Of a DNA stretch of 64,000 bases, positions 25,216-37,990 are shown piece after piece. The notes under the pieces are model-generated. The model was not told the origin of the DNA. It did no database searches and was given only the letters and a program-made list of their open reading frames with translations. Source of the stretch: Amblyornis subalaris (taxonomy: Eukaryota > Chordata > Aves > Passeriformes > Ptilonorhynchidae); the NCBI GenBank assembly GCA_018881555.1, contig JACAXG010000007.1, forward strand, positions 3,734,643 through 3,798,642, given 5' to 3'. A program made the position numbers and the translations under genes. The stretch's first letter is position 1; every line of letters starts with the position of its first letter.

Positions 25216-26694
25216 GAGAGGAAAGCAGGGATGGGCCACAGATCACAGAATTGAACTGGGGAAACAAATATGAAATTATATTAAGGGAGAGAGAAAGGAA
25301 AACTGAGAAAGTACAGCTATTAAATTTGTGAAATGAAGTACATGACAACTACAAATACAGTATAAATTGCAAATACATATAATTTCCTGATATGGCGTAT
25401 TCTGTCTGCACTGAGATTATTTTAATTTTATGATTTACACAAAAAATATTTGATTCAGGATAATGGAAGGATAATTTCTAAATAAATCATAATTTTAACT
25501 CTCAGATTTTTCTTGATCTGACTTCATCTCTGCTGTTCACCAAGTTTAGCATTGATGTTTATACTTTTTTTAGAATACTTGCATTTAATACTTACTTTTC
25601 ATTCACCTGTGCAGGATTTGATTGAATGACCTGATCTGTGGCTTAGGCTGCTCATCAAATAACTTAGTAAACCATTTGCAGAGCTGAACATTAAATTCTA
25701 AATGATCCTACATGTAACAGAATACAATCATTACAGTCTATTCTGTTCTGAATATTCCATAGCTTTTATGTCATCAAATTGGGTTTCTACTGTCTCTCCA
25801 TCTAGCAATTTTTCCTAAGTAGTTTAAGATATTTTAAATACCGAATTTTTTTTCTTTCTTACAAGACGTAAAGGGTTTTTTTTTTTGGTCAAGCAGTGTA
25901 AGAATTCAGAAATAAACATTGTTTCTAGTATTCCCTTTTTTGTTGTGAACATTTCTTTGTATTACTCCTGATGACTCGGCATGAGTCATTTTTATGACAG
26001 TGAAAGCACCGTGTATAACTGAAAAATGGCCTCTCAGTCTGTGCAGGTAGCAAAAATGATGGTCTACAAAGGTATCAAAGCCCTTTAAAAATGTCAAAAT
26101 AGATGTCCTCCAATAAAGCTTTTGTTTGCTCGGTGCCTTAAGATATAAAAGTAGGGTAATGGAAACAGACTACTACAGTATAATTGTATAAAGTGATGTA
26201 AGCACACTCCATGCAGTTGGGGTTCTGCTTCCTCAATTGTTTTCATTTCTAGAATTTTGAAATGTGGATATCTTATTTCTGCTCCTTTAAAAAATAATTT
26301 TAAAGTACTGCCTGCTTCCTCTGAGGTATTTTCAACAGAGAAACTGATCACTGAATTTCAAAATCATGTCAGATGACAACTAGCCCTTGTAAAAGCCTAG
26401 AAAATATTAAAAAAAAAATCTCACTTGCACTTTCATATTCAGATTAGCTGCCATTGTTGTCTTTTAGCTCCTCTTATATAAGGTCTTCTGCATACTAAAC
26501 AATCACTGATGCTGCAAGTTACTGATTACTGCAAGTGCCTGGAAGGGATGATCTTCCTGCTGGAGAACTGCACAAGGACATATGTCCTACATCATCTGAG
26601 TATTTTGATACGTTCTGCATTTCCAAGGTGCTAAAATAAACTCTTAACTCATACTTATTCAAGGGCCATGTGACTTCTCAATTCNCTCTATTAA

Positions 26695-26772
26695 AGGTCA
26701 TGACGTAATTCAACATTATAGTCATAAAATAGGACATTATGACCTATGACAGGGAAATACGAAGGTCATAAT
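26695..26772. promoter_or_regulatory. Cluster of AGGTCA half-sites with a CRE-like site
   Basis: AGGTCA at 26695-26700 runs directly into TGACGTAA (26701-26708), a CREB/ATF-type site. ATTATGACC (26736-26744) and its exact reverse complement GGTCATAAT (26764-26772) follow, giving two more nuclear-receptor half-sites on opposite strands and a possible small hairpin with a 19-base loop. Monomeric orphan receptors such as ROR/REV-ERB bind A/T-flanked AGGTCA. The grouping may be chance. Confidence 0.2.
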
Positions 26773-27779
26773 CTTCATTTGGAAATTCGATTCTCACAGA
26801 ATCTTGGGCAGGTAATGAGTCATGTGATTTATATGATGAAATGTACACATATTCTTCAAAGAGAAAACATGTTTTGCATCCCCTCTGCTACAGGTGAGTG
26901 TGCAGCATGTTGCAGGCAAAGTTCCCATTACCTGGAATAGTGGATCTCNTTTGAGAGCTATGACTGCAACCAGAAAAATAAATGTCATTGAAATGAAGAA
27001 TTTTTCTAGAGGGGATAAAATAAATTCTCAGCTTTGGCTTCTGAGGATGAGTGAAGTTGTCAGTTTTACACTGAGAAACCAAGACAGCAACTCAGTTTAA
27101 AATTGACTTGAGAGAGATTTCTCTTTGAACCTTTCAAGCCTTGTATTGAAATAGGGATAAATGTGGGTATAGTTGAATANAAAATGACCAAGATGATTTA
27201 TTAGATGTGTTTTGTAACCTTTAAAGAAAAGAGAAAACTTTGTATTATCATTAGCTTTCATAGAGTAAAGTGAGAAATGGTAATAAGGAAGCCTTAATAC
27301 TGAGTATTTTTATAAAGAATTACGAGTATGCTTTTGACTAAAGGTTTAAAATAATCTTCATTTTTGTGGAGAAAAAAAGGTTATGAACTGATTCTAGCCG
27401 ATTTAGGACAAAAATTACAATAAATACAGACACATGACTTTTTCATGCTGAATAATTAAAGGTCAAAATCTAGGTTACAATTTTCCAACCGAGATATGTG
27501 ATCCTTACAGCTTTTCTAAAATTAAGCCTATGTTATTTGAAATACCTCAATACACATTTAGCCAGTAAGCATACTTTTATTTCCAGATGGTGTTTTGATT
27601 TATTTAAATATGATAGGCTCCTACTTTGGCTCCTACTCTTTCCATTTCCTTTTGTTGTTTTATCACCCACATTTTCTATTTCAAGTGATTTTGGCACCAA
27701 GGTTGAAACATTTAATGCATACTGCTAGGCCGAGCAAAATAGATGCAATTCGCTAAAGGAAGAGATGTGTTCTTCCTTA

Positions 27780-28135
27780 TGTAAATCAGCTGAGCAATAG
27801 TGGTGCTTTCTTCTGAGATTTTCCATTTGGTGGTGCAGCTGATTTCCAGCCATTCCTATTTTTCATGCGGTATGAGTCAAGTTCTGAGCTCATACATCAC
27901 TGACCGCGCTGTAAAAATGGAATTCCATTTGCATTTAATGTATCGTCATCCAATTTCTNCTTTCGGGAAGGCTTTCTCTATTCTCCCCTCAACGTATAAT
28001 TATGGGGTGGGCTCTTGAAGAGACTTAATAGCCCTCTCAATGTGCAGACAAATACTCTAGAGAAAGATGTATAAGCCTAATTAATAAAATGGTGCTACTT
28101 CATCATCTGAGCATCACCTATTTAAAAATAACACC
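27780..28135. promoter_or_regulatory. Candidate enhancer-like block (octamer and MEF2-like sites)
   Basis: A perfect POU octamer ATTTGCAT lies at 27927-27934 beside a TTTAATG core. A MEF2-type match TTAAAAATAA lies at 28122-28131 and CTAATTAATA at about 28078-28087. The sequence between is complex, with CpGs (GACCGCGC and ATCGTC) that are otherwise rare around it. The call is by texture and motif content only. Confidence 0.22.
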
Positions 28136-31100
28136 AAAAAAAAGATGTAAGTTGTGATGTCATCTGCCTGCTCTTTGTCTGTGTGATTTTTACACTGGCA
28201 CAAGAAGTTATCATCCATTTCTTGAAGCTTGTGTTAAAAGCATAAAACAAATTGGGGGCCAGGGGATGGAGGGAGATCTTACACTTTAAAGATTGCATAT
28301 ATTTAAAAAAATATATAACCGTAAGAATGTCAACAACCTTTAAAAAGGCTCACTTTTTATTTCTTTCTTTTCAGATTTCTACGACACAATTCAGGTCTAA
28401 AAGAAGAAAAGACAGAACCTTTGTTTGGGTAATCATGTGTTGTGACTTTGCTCCTAAGTTATTTTCTTATATTCTACAATCACGAGGGCTTAGGGTTGGA
28501 GTGGAACTTAGTAAAAATTCAGCAGTTTTGAAAATACTGTTGCTCACAAGTGTTATTGCACAAAAGTAAAAGACTGTAATCAATTTTATCTAAAGAATAA
28601 TGGGATGAATTTGGTAGAATTAGAAACTAGAACTGTGTTGTGAAGATATATGCAGACATATGCACAATTCATATCGATGTACTCCTTTGTTGGTTTTTTT
28701 AAGGATTTTGTCTTGACAAATTTACCAAGGCCCAGTTCAAATTGTATGAACAATTACAAGATATGAATGAGCCCACAGGAGTGTCATAGCCAAGTTCAGT
28801 TCCAGCTGAAGGGACACTAAAGGGTTGTGCAGAAACTNCTGCAACTGTGTTGTGTGCCAAATGCACAAACCAGCTGCAGTCACTTGCAGGGGTTTTGAGG
28901 AAAGGAAGGATTCGGCTGGAGCAAGGATGATTTGGAGCATGGTGGAAGAATAAGCAAGGTGTTACTCTTCAAACTGCTTTCTTTTTAAATTATGCTATTG
29001 TACAAGGCATAGTACTAGCACAAAAAGAANTGCTGTCCTCATTAGATGATGTCTGGTCCCAGTGTTAAGGTAAAAGCAGGGAGATTTCCTGGCTCTGCCT
29101 TCAGAACATGAAAAGAAAACCACAGGCACTTCAAAATATGTTACAGAAGTCAGTCAGAGCCTTTTCTCTGATCTCAAGAAGTACCAACTGAGGCTTTGCA
29201 GACTTCCTTCGAAGGTGGAACCTGTTCCTTACTCTGAAAATTATTTATTAGTTTGGGTGTACTACGGACACTCAACACACAGTGACGATTTGCCTCTCAG
29301 TGTATCTTTCTTTTCTCTTTATGCTTGCTCATCCTTGTTCAGCATTTCTATTTGTCCTAAGAAATTCAGTTTTTCACCATGTATCTTAAACAGTGTAGAA
29401 AATATCCCTTAAATACTGTGAATCAGGATTTTAGTCAAATGAATAAGCTACAAAAATTTGAAAGCACCACTGCTGTGCCTGCAACCTATTGATACCAACA
29501 TTTGAAAATCATTGTTTCCTATTGCAGTGATTCTTCATAATTTACTTAAAAATTGGAAGATGTGAGTTTGTCCTGGGAAGGGGCTGGATCAGAACCAGAG
29601 GCAATGGTCTTTCTGATAAGTACGGGGTAATCCAAGACATTCCAACTTCAGATTTTTTGTTTTCCATGTTCTGGGAAAAGGCATTAGTTTGTTACATATA
29701 AACTGAGGTATCTGTAAGAAAGAGAAGATTTCCAATTGTATGCCACATGGAAGGGAAGTATTGGTAGCTGTTCTTACCACGTTGGTCTACACCATGTGTT
29801 CCTTGAGCAAAAAGTATTTTCACCAATAGACAAATTTTCATCCACAAANTAAAAAATAAAAAAAAGACACCTGTAAGTAAAATCTCTATTGGTTTTGCAG
29901 GTTAATGGGTGGTGGAATCCNTTTCTAATAAGCAAAATGAAACTGCTCTAATGAGAATTATTTTGGGACCTATGAATTTATAATATAGCATTTAAATTTT
30001 CAGCTCAGTCTTGTTTTAAAAAGTCTTCACCAGAACTACATATAATTTAATCTGGAGCATGAATTTGCATGGTAAAGTACAGGAAACTTTGTGCTGGAAA
30101 TCTCCACTCNTGAAGTATGTTCAGCTGGTGAGAAATGCTGCTCAGCAAGAACATGAGATATCCAGATCCTGAAACATGCATTCTCCTAAGTAAAGGTTTG
30201 TAAAACGTCAACAGTTAATGTGTAACTCATCCTGTAAGGTGTAGTCCATTGAAACTCTTGAAAGAAAAAATGGATCAACAAAACACACATCTTTGTGACT
30301 AAAATTGGCAAAACAAACTTTTATGCATCCTTATGCATAAANTATACAAATTGAGCTATCATATAAACAGAATTTGAATAGAAAAATATGTACGTAAATC
30401 AATGAAGAATCAGCTGGCAGTGGGATTTGATGTACGCCTTATGTAACTTGATCACAAAATTAAATGAAATATTAAATGACAAAATACATTATTTAGATGA
30501 ATAATTAAAAAACATGAAGAAGATTGATAACCTGATTCCTTAGAGGCACTGATATTCTCAGCAACTGTNGAGAGGACCCAAAGCCTCGCACCAGGTCACA
30601 TTTCATTCCGTACCTGNGCGGGGGCACCGGGATTTGACAAACATGATAAAGTAAAATAGCAGGCTCGAGATTTAGTACTGGAGCTCTGCCTCACTCTTCT
30701 GTCCATTTTTTTTTTCAGTTCTCTTGTCTGCTTTTCGTGGTGTGGCACCTGAGTCTGTAAGGACTGTATGAGTGCTTACAAAACCAGCTGAGGTACTCGG
30801 GAAACTTGTAGGAGAAGTCAACACTCAATCAGAAAAGCAAGATTTCTCTGCCCTTAGTTTGAGGAGGCAACGTGCTGTGTCTTTTATTTTCCATTTAGCT
30901 GGGGTTGCTCCCTCTGGTATTCAGTGCCCCTTTGATTTCTACGAAGTCTGTAGGCTGGGTTTNTTTCTCTCAGAAGTGAAGGAAGCCAGTACAATAGAAG
31001 TAAGCCTGCTTTTGGGGGATTGCCAGTCCCTCCCATGTGAGGCATTTGAAGTTCCTCTAAAGGGCTGTTTGCCAACAGGTTTGAAGAATTTTCTGGGGAA

Positions 31101-32429
31101 AAAGACAACCTCAGCAAAATTTGCAAACCTCAGATTTCCTTGCTACTCTTTGGGTTTTTTTTTTGTTGTGAGAATGATAGTGAAATCATATGGATTGCAT
31201 TAGACTTATATTTGCTATGATAGATTATGTATTTTTCCTAGTGATAAAGATTATATCCTCCTGTGATCTCCTTTGATACCTTTGCCCTCCTTTTGAGGGT
31301 AGGATTATTATTTTTGTATCTTTGCAGATCATTCTTCAGCTGGGATTATTCACAAGATGTCTTGGATTTCTCTTCCTTGCAAACTGTGTGCTGTCGTAGC
31401 TCTGAAGTGAAAAGTAAATCAGCAGTCTCATAAAGATGCCAAGTCAGCCCNGATTTTATGTAACTTATCTAAACTCAGATAACCAGACTGGGTGGTTTAC
31501 TCNCAGGATATCATTGTGCTCCAAAATATCCACTCAGCAAACGTGATATAAAGCAGCAAGGAGCTATTAACTACTTGGGGCACTTGTTTGCTATGTGAGA
31601 AGGTTGTTACTGTCAAATGTGTAAAACATAATAAGCTCATTTCATTGCATTTCAAAGCATGAGAGCAGCACATGGGATCAATNACTTTCTTCTAGGCTAT
31701 TCGGTTTCCTATAGCAACTGTTCAAGAAGNTTAGGGAAAGCTGTAAGGACAAGCCAAGCACAGAGTGATGCTCATAGAATAGCCTCTCTTCTTCGAGGCT
31801 TCTGGAGGTAGAGGGAATGCCCTTGTCCTAAACACCCTTTCCTAGATAAACATTCTGTTGGTTTGTCTAATTGCTTTTTGAATCTCTGTCGACTTCTAAA
31901 ACTGAATTGAGCTCTACAGTGCAATAGATACTGCCTGATGAAACAGCTCATTTTGTTTGTTTTGAACCTACCCCATAATTTTTCACACTTCCCATTTTTT
32001 CTCCTAGAAAATACAGAGAGCAGTCCTTATTTCATATTTCTTTTTTGTTGTCTCCTCTCTGAGTTACAGTTATTTCTTGTTTGGCAGGCACTCAAAAATC
32101 ANTGCTGTAATTTCTTGTATCTACATGTAATTCTAATCTAGCCTTTATTGGATGTTTGGAATGAAAGTGAGTCACTTAAGTGAACTTCTGGCAATAGGAA
32201 TCACTTCAGAGGCTTTTATTGATGATCTCTCACAGAACTGCCTGATATTGCTGCTCTCAGAAAGGAGTTGATGAGTGCATCATACTTTGGACTCTCTGTT
32301 CCAGCTCACAGCTGCACAGACCACTATGCAGCAATGGGTTTTCAAATATTTTGCTGAATTTAAACCTTTTGAGCTTTTTCCCTGTCTGAATGAATTATCA
32401 GTTCTTCTCGTCAGCCTTCCTCCTCATCT

Positions 32430-32760
32430 TCCCTGAAACCATTCTGGGGATGGGAGGTGCTGTTCCAGAGGTCTCNGTGCAGCACTGTCTAGCTGATATT
32501 GTGGTGTTTGGCAAAAGCAAGGAGAGGCTACCTCGAAGCTGGCTCACAGTCTGTGGGATGCTTTCGTCCTGCGATTCTGCTGCGTTTGCTTGCTGGAGTG
32601 CCTGGGACAGATCCTGTGTGTCCAGTGAGGATGGAGAAGTGGATTTGTCTGGTTGGGATAACCTTTTAGCACAAGTGGTTTGTCAGCAGTCAGCACCATT
32701 CGACCTCTGGGCAGAGTACTGNGGGAAAGTGAAGGCTGAAGAGTGAAGCTGTAGAGAAGT
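32430..32760. other. GC-richer block without a recognised gene
   Basis: About 330 bases with clearly more G and C than the flanks and several CpGs in an otherwise CpG-poor region. Overlapping open frames exist on both strands (118 codons plus, 83 codons minus), each interrupted by an unresolved base and without known domains. It could be an old degraded repeat, a non-coding exon or a regulatory block. Confidence 0.4.
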
Positions 32761-34139
32761 AGAGTTCTGTGGTTAAGGAGACACAAGTAAAGCAAGAGAG
32801 TGAGGACAGAAGGGCACAGCAGGAGAGGTGGAAGGGCAAATTCAGGTAGCAGTGCTTCGTAGGAAGCTGTGAACTGTATTGAGACTGCAATGTAATTTTT
32901 CTTTACTAANTGTGGTCATTCTACATGTACAGTTGTGAGAAAAATTAAATCCCAAACATGCAGAAGATTGTTGACTCTAGATGAGGTATGAACCTGTCAC
33001 TGACTATAGGTTGTTACAGATAAGATGAATATTTTCATCTTTCCTTCTGGAGAATGAGCCAGAACTACTCCAGAGTCCACCTTTGTCTGTGATAAAGACC
33101 CTGTGCCTCCATATTAAGGACTTGCAGAGGAATACTTTTCATGCACGGGTTCTTTTCCAGCTGATTTCTTGGGTTGCTGATCTGGAAACATTTTCCACAA
33201 AGAACTGTAGCTGAAATACAGGACTAAATCTGGTCTTGGTCTTTACATAAAATAGCTTTTTCTGGCCCTAAATGATTAGTGTGATATATTTAAGAATATA
33301 AACCCCATTTTATACATTTGGAATTAGACCAGAATAAATATAAAACAGAATATGCCTTGTGCTGCATAGTTTATAATTGAGTTTGCTTCTTTTTTTCAGT
33401 CTTGAACATATAGCTTATAAATTAATGGGGCAGCAGAGTAAAACAGAGTGTAAATACTGCAATAAAATTGAATACTTTGTGTCTTCCTCTCTCACAGTTA
33501 TAATCATTACAGAAAATAGTTATTAAATCTCAAAAGACTACTTTAATTGAATTGCTTGTGTAATGATAGCTAAGAGACCCAAAGATTTTTTTTCAAAAAG
33601 CTGTAATACTGCTCTTCTTCATTCAGAAGGAAGCTGCAATGTTGAATTTTCACATGAATAAACCTTTTATCTGTTAGGTAAAAAAAATAAAAATTCTATC
33701 ATTTCACATCTTATATGCAATTCATTTAAAATTTGTTGTGTATCACATATCTGTAACCTTAATGCTATTTTTTCTTCTATTAATGAAATTACCATTTTTT
33801 TTGGTGATAATGTTGTGTCTTGATAAATTCTTTAAAAAGCAGTGAAACCCACCAAAAAATTCTGAGTGCTTGACATTTGAACTGGAGAAACAGACAGTAT
33901 TAAAATCCCGGTCTCTTCTCTTTTATTAATTAATGTCATAACCTTTTTGTCAACCAGAGCTGGCTGACATTCCATGGTTCATCAGACATGCTCACAGGCA
34001 TTTGTAAGGTATTATTAAGGGTATTTTTCTGTTCTTTGGGGTCAGAGGTTGACCACACAAGTATCCCAGCACTTACAACTGTTCTTTTGGTTACNTTTAC
34101 CTCTACTTAGGCTTATTTNTATTTCCTTGATGTATTACN

Positions 34140-34158
34140 TATATATATATATACACAC
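34140..34158. repeat. (TA)7 then CA microsatellite
   Basis: Seven TA units followed by CACACTA, immediately upstream of a CR1 fragment. Four Ns lie within 34095-34228, so this locus was hard to resolve or polymorphic. Confidence 0.85.
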
Positions 34159-34177
34159 TACTTTGGCATGGGAAATC

Positions 34178-34341
34178 GGGCTCCTTGGGGAAGTGGTCGC
34201 AGCACCCAGTCTGACAGAGTTCAAGAANCATTTGGACAATGCTCTCAGGCACATGGTGTGACTCTGTGCAGGACCAGGAGCTTGTCATCAATGATCCTTG
34301 TGGGTCCCTTCCAACTCATGATATTCTGTGATTCTATGATT
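34178..34341 (+). mobile_element. CR1 LINE 3' fragment, 5'-truncated
   Basis: Plus-strand CR1 3' end. It has the CTCCTTGGGGAAGTGGT start block, the region with GGACAATGCTCTCAGGCAC, the GATCCTTGTGGGTCCCTTCC block, and the terminal ATTCTGTGATTCTATGAT octamer repeats that define the family. CR1 copies are usually 5'-truncated by incomplete reverse transcription, as here. No target-site duplication is expected or seen. It is non-coding, and one N (34228) lies inside. Confidence 0.93.
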
Positions 34342-37053
34342 AACCTTCAGTGCTTCTGCAATCTCTTTCAGTTGCTGTAAAGTCCTAACAGNCTTCCTCG
34401 GGCAGCAAGCCTCTGGAAAAGTATCCTGGCATGCAGTGATNCTCTAGTCTCCCTGTCAAATACCTGTTTTATTCTTGGAATATTTCAGTCTTTAGCAGAA
34501 TCCGTTTATGANGTGAGTCAGGACTATTTAGCATTTATTTCCCANCATCAACCACAGTACCCAGGTATTGCTTATGGTTGCCCTTGAATACCAGCCTCCC
34601 TTTCTGTNTTTGTGGTGAGTTCATGAAAACCTGGACGTAATTATGAACGTGTTTTACATCCAAGTTGACATGTTTTAAAATCTGTCTTTTATCCACTAAT
34701 TAAANCAGCAGTACATGAAAAAGAAATAGAAGTAGATTAACGGCAGCACAAATGGCGTAAGTATTTAGACACTTGGTAAGTCATTACAAATATGATCCAT
34801 AGAACCATGATTGGCATATAAACAGGGCACAACAAGGATTTTAATGAGATTTGATAGGGTAATTAATTCATATTCTTGAAAGAATTGTCTAAACGTGTTG
34901 AAACTGGAAAAAAACGAACAAACCAGAAAATAAATAAGGTAATTGCAACATTTGTGTGAGAAAATACATAGACTTTGTAAAATATAAAGATAACTGAACC
35001 ACATGGCTACCAGAACAGTTTTCTGTAANGAGGATTATATCCTAGGGAAGGATTTTATCAAAATTAAAACTTCTGTAATGAACATGATGTCTGCAATGAA
35101 TAATTTAGCAGCAAAAGAGGGGAACTAGCATGGTTTGGGTATCTTTATTGATCAGTCAGTCCTTAGTAAGAAGACATTTTNGACAAAGCTATTATAACCA
35201 ATAATATCTGTAAAAAGAGCATTTATTGTGATGGCAGTGCTTTCCTCTCCTTAAAGGGAAATTGCTATTATTATGGTTTTCTTCAGAAGTCGAAAAATCT
35301 TAACATTTGAGTCACTTTAATNAAGTAAAAAGAGTATAGTATTCAAATCTAATGCATTTCTTTATGGCATCCTTTATTTACNTCTATCAACTGACACAAA
35401 TTGCTGCTTTCACCATTACCACTGGCACCAGAATCTTTCAGGCTTAGTTCTGCCTTTCTGTACCAGTCCGACATCCAAAATAAGTCATTATTCATCCATC
35501 TCCCTCGTTTCTCCAAGTCATACAACTTGTTTCACTCTATAAATCTNTTAACAGCTGTCTCTGCTCTCTATTTTCTACTGTGGGAAGTCACAGATATTGA
35601 GCATTTAAAAACGAGTCTTGTTAAGTCATGGTCTGGGAGTTTTTCAAGTTAAGAAGGAATAAAGTGTCAAACTTTACATCCTTGCTTTTGTGAGCAGCAA
35701 AGCTTTCCACTATTTACACTCCTGTGGATAGTGTAAATTGTAATTCTGGATGATTACCAGGGGAAAAAAGATAAAATCCATATGCAACTCTCAGAGAAAT
35801 ATATGCTGTTTTCATGTAATGAGGTTGGAGACAGAATCCTCAAAGTCATTTTGTTTTGGAAGNNTTCCTCAAAAAATATTATTATTATTTCTGTCAAGTT
35901 AATAAATTGCCAGAATATGATTTGTTTGTGAGCATATTTGCTCAGTTAAAGAAAAGGAAGATTTATATCTTCGATGTGTCCATTTGGGGGTCTTCATGGG
36001 ATTCCTAGAAGGATTATCCAAATATGTTCAAGATGAAAAAAAAGTCTCACATGAAAAGAAGTTCTTGTAGCATTTATGGCAGCCAACAACCAGTTTTGGT
36101 GAAATACAGAAATACAAAAGTGGTATCTTATGAAAACAATTTAGTAAGCAAAATATTCCCAATGGAGAAGAGTTTTTTTAACTTGAAAGCGGTCATCTAA
36201 TTTCAAACTTCACAAATATTGGAAGTCTACACAAATAAAGGTGTAGGCTNTGCAGCTCTATCCTGTCTTTTTATTTTTATATTGCTGATGTGGCATGATT
36301 ATAACTAAAAGCTGCATCCTCTTTCCTATACCTAATATGGGAAATAAGCCCTTCGATCCTCTCTGATTTTAAGCAGCTAAAACTTGCATTGTACTGGTAA
36401 GACTGGTGTTTCTGTTTTCTCATCCCACTTNATTCACAATCTAGCTTTTTCAAGGGCTCTATGTATTTAAGAAAGGAAGATGATACCTGTGTGTCTTTTT
36501 CATGCTAAAATATTTGGGTAATAGACCTACTCACACGCATAATTTAAGAGAAGTCTAGAAANGAAATAAAATTGATGTACACCTTATCCTATAATGGACA
36601 CCATACTGCTGGTGTCATGCATTTAGTGAGGCTAATGTAGCATTTGGGAATCCATTTGGTGAAAACCTGGTGAAAGTAAGAACTCCTTTTTCATGAATCC
36701 ANTCTTGCTTCTGCAAAATAAATTTTACCTCTCTGACATTTCATCTGAAAAACCGAACTTGTACTCATTTTGTTTCCAGTTGTAAAAGCTTTCTGCTAGT
36801 TCATTCAGAAAGGTACTTTTCTGTAGTATTTGCTTTTTTCTCTACTATCTAAGATGTGAAAAAAAAGTCACTCCGAAGGAGGTGAAACTTCCATTCTTTG
36901 CTTCTCATAGCATCCACAACTGAACAATTTACGGACTTAAATTTGAAATGAGTCTTTAAAACTTTGGAGACAAATTTTTTCCTGAAGTTTGAACATAATT
37001 AATGATAGACGAAGTTAAAGACACTGTAAATGTTCTTTTCTACTTCAAGATAT

Positions 37054-37099
37054 AATGCCTGCTCTTCCATTCATTCAATGCCTGCCCTTCCTTTCATTC
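37054..37099. repeat. Two-copy 23-bp tandem duplication
   Basis: Units 37054-37076 and 37077-37099 both start AATGCCTGC and end TTCATTC. They differ at two of 23 positions, so this is a fairly recent local duplication. Confidence 0.9.
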
Positions 37100-37495
37100 A
37101 CAATACTTGATTTCATGTATCCCAGTTAAAAGAAAATATTAGAAAACTGGGATTTCTGGAGCCCCTATAATGCGATCTCCTAGACATATTTTGGACTGTT
37201 TGTGCAGTGGAAAAGTGTCAAGAGGCATTATATTTCCAGTATCTTAATATCTTTGGTGTAAAATACAGTAAAGGGTTTGTATAGAAATACAAACAAAAAA
37301 AAAAGAGAGGATTTTAGATTAAATGAAATAACATGATGTCTCTCACATGTGCAGAAGAGTTTGATGTCATAGTTTTTAGTAGAAAAGTGCTTTTGGTTGT
37401 GGGTATTTTTTATTCTTATTTATTAAAGAGATACAGAAGGACGAAAGAAATTGTATTTCAATTTGAAGTTTTAGCAGAGTTAATATTTTCACTCT

Positions 37496-37535
37496 AATCT
37501 ATTGAAGTACAGGTAAATCTATTGGAGTCCAGCTG
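37496..37535. repeat. Two-copy 20-bp diverged tandem duplication
   Basis: Units 37496-37515 and 37516-37535 share AATCTATTG at the start and match at 15 of 20 positions. It is older than the duplication 440 bases upstream. Confidence 0.6.
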
Positions 37536-37699
37536 AATAAAACATAGAGTCACTCTTTTTCTTGAAATTAAATACTTCACCCGCACCAGGGATGGAGATC
37601 TTAGTATTTAGGCTTAATCAATGTCCCATTGAGCTCACTAAAAAATTTCTTCCTTCACTTGATTCTTACAATTAGCAAAGAAGTTTAATGTCTCTTAAT

Positions 37700-37990
37700 G
37701 GAACATGAAGCATCACCTCCTGCTGCATGTAAATTGACCATTTATCTTTTGCTTTTGTGGTAATTGTAGAGTCATTTCCAACCCCTTCCCTCAAAATATA
37801 TTGCTTAATTAGTATTTATAACAATGGCTTATTTTAAGATGAGCTTCAAAGGTTCAAGAGTAGTTTAATGAAATATTTCAACTGCTGACTGGTAAAGCCA
37901 TTATCACTCTCCAGAGGGGAGCTGTAGCCTTTATATAATTCATTTAACAAAATGGACCAAGGGTGAGTGTGAGGTTTTCCTTAACAGGGT
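37700..37990. promoter_or_regulatory. Candidate regulatory block
   Basis: Complex unique sequence, with TGGTAATTG, a TTAATTAG core (about 37805-37812), an ACAATGG SOX-type core at about 37822-37828, and no simple repeats. It reads like conserved non-coding DNA, but that impression cannot be tested from one sequence. Confidence 0.15.

Larger units (their letters stand above)
22019..34139. other. Non-coding AT-rich unique sequence
   Basis: No gene is recognised. A 143-codon frame at 30772-31203 begins with GTG and has no ATG until near its end, so it is not credible as a protein gene. It lies in a somewhat less AT-rich stretch (30540-31150). Candidate regulatory blocks lie at 25000-25215, 26695-26772 and 27780-28135. 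A CpG-containing, more GC-rich block lies at about 32430-32760. A purine-rich run is at 24773-24802. Single Ns resume at 26685. Confidence 0.7.

Noticed and set aside
26891..26900. Splice donor CAG/GTGAGTG as the end of a coding exon
   Set aside because: The upstream open frame has no recognisable protein and no matching acceptor or coding signal. Such donors occur by chance.
30772..31203. 143-codon open frame on the plus strand, the longest forward frame
   Set aside because: It starts with GTG, has no ATG until close to its end, contains an unresolved base and shows no domain or coding-like composition. An overlapping frame exists on the other strand.
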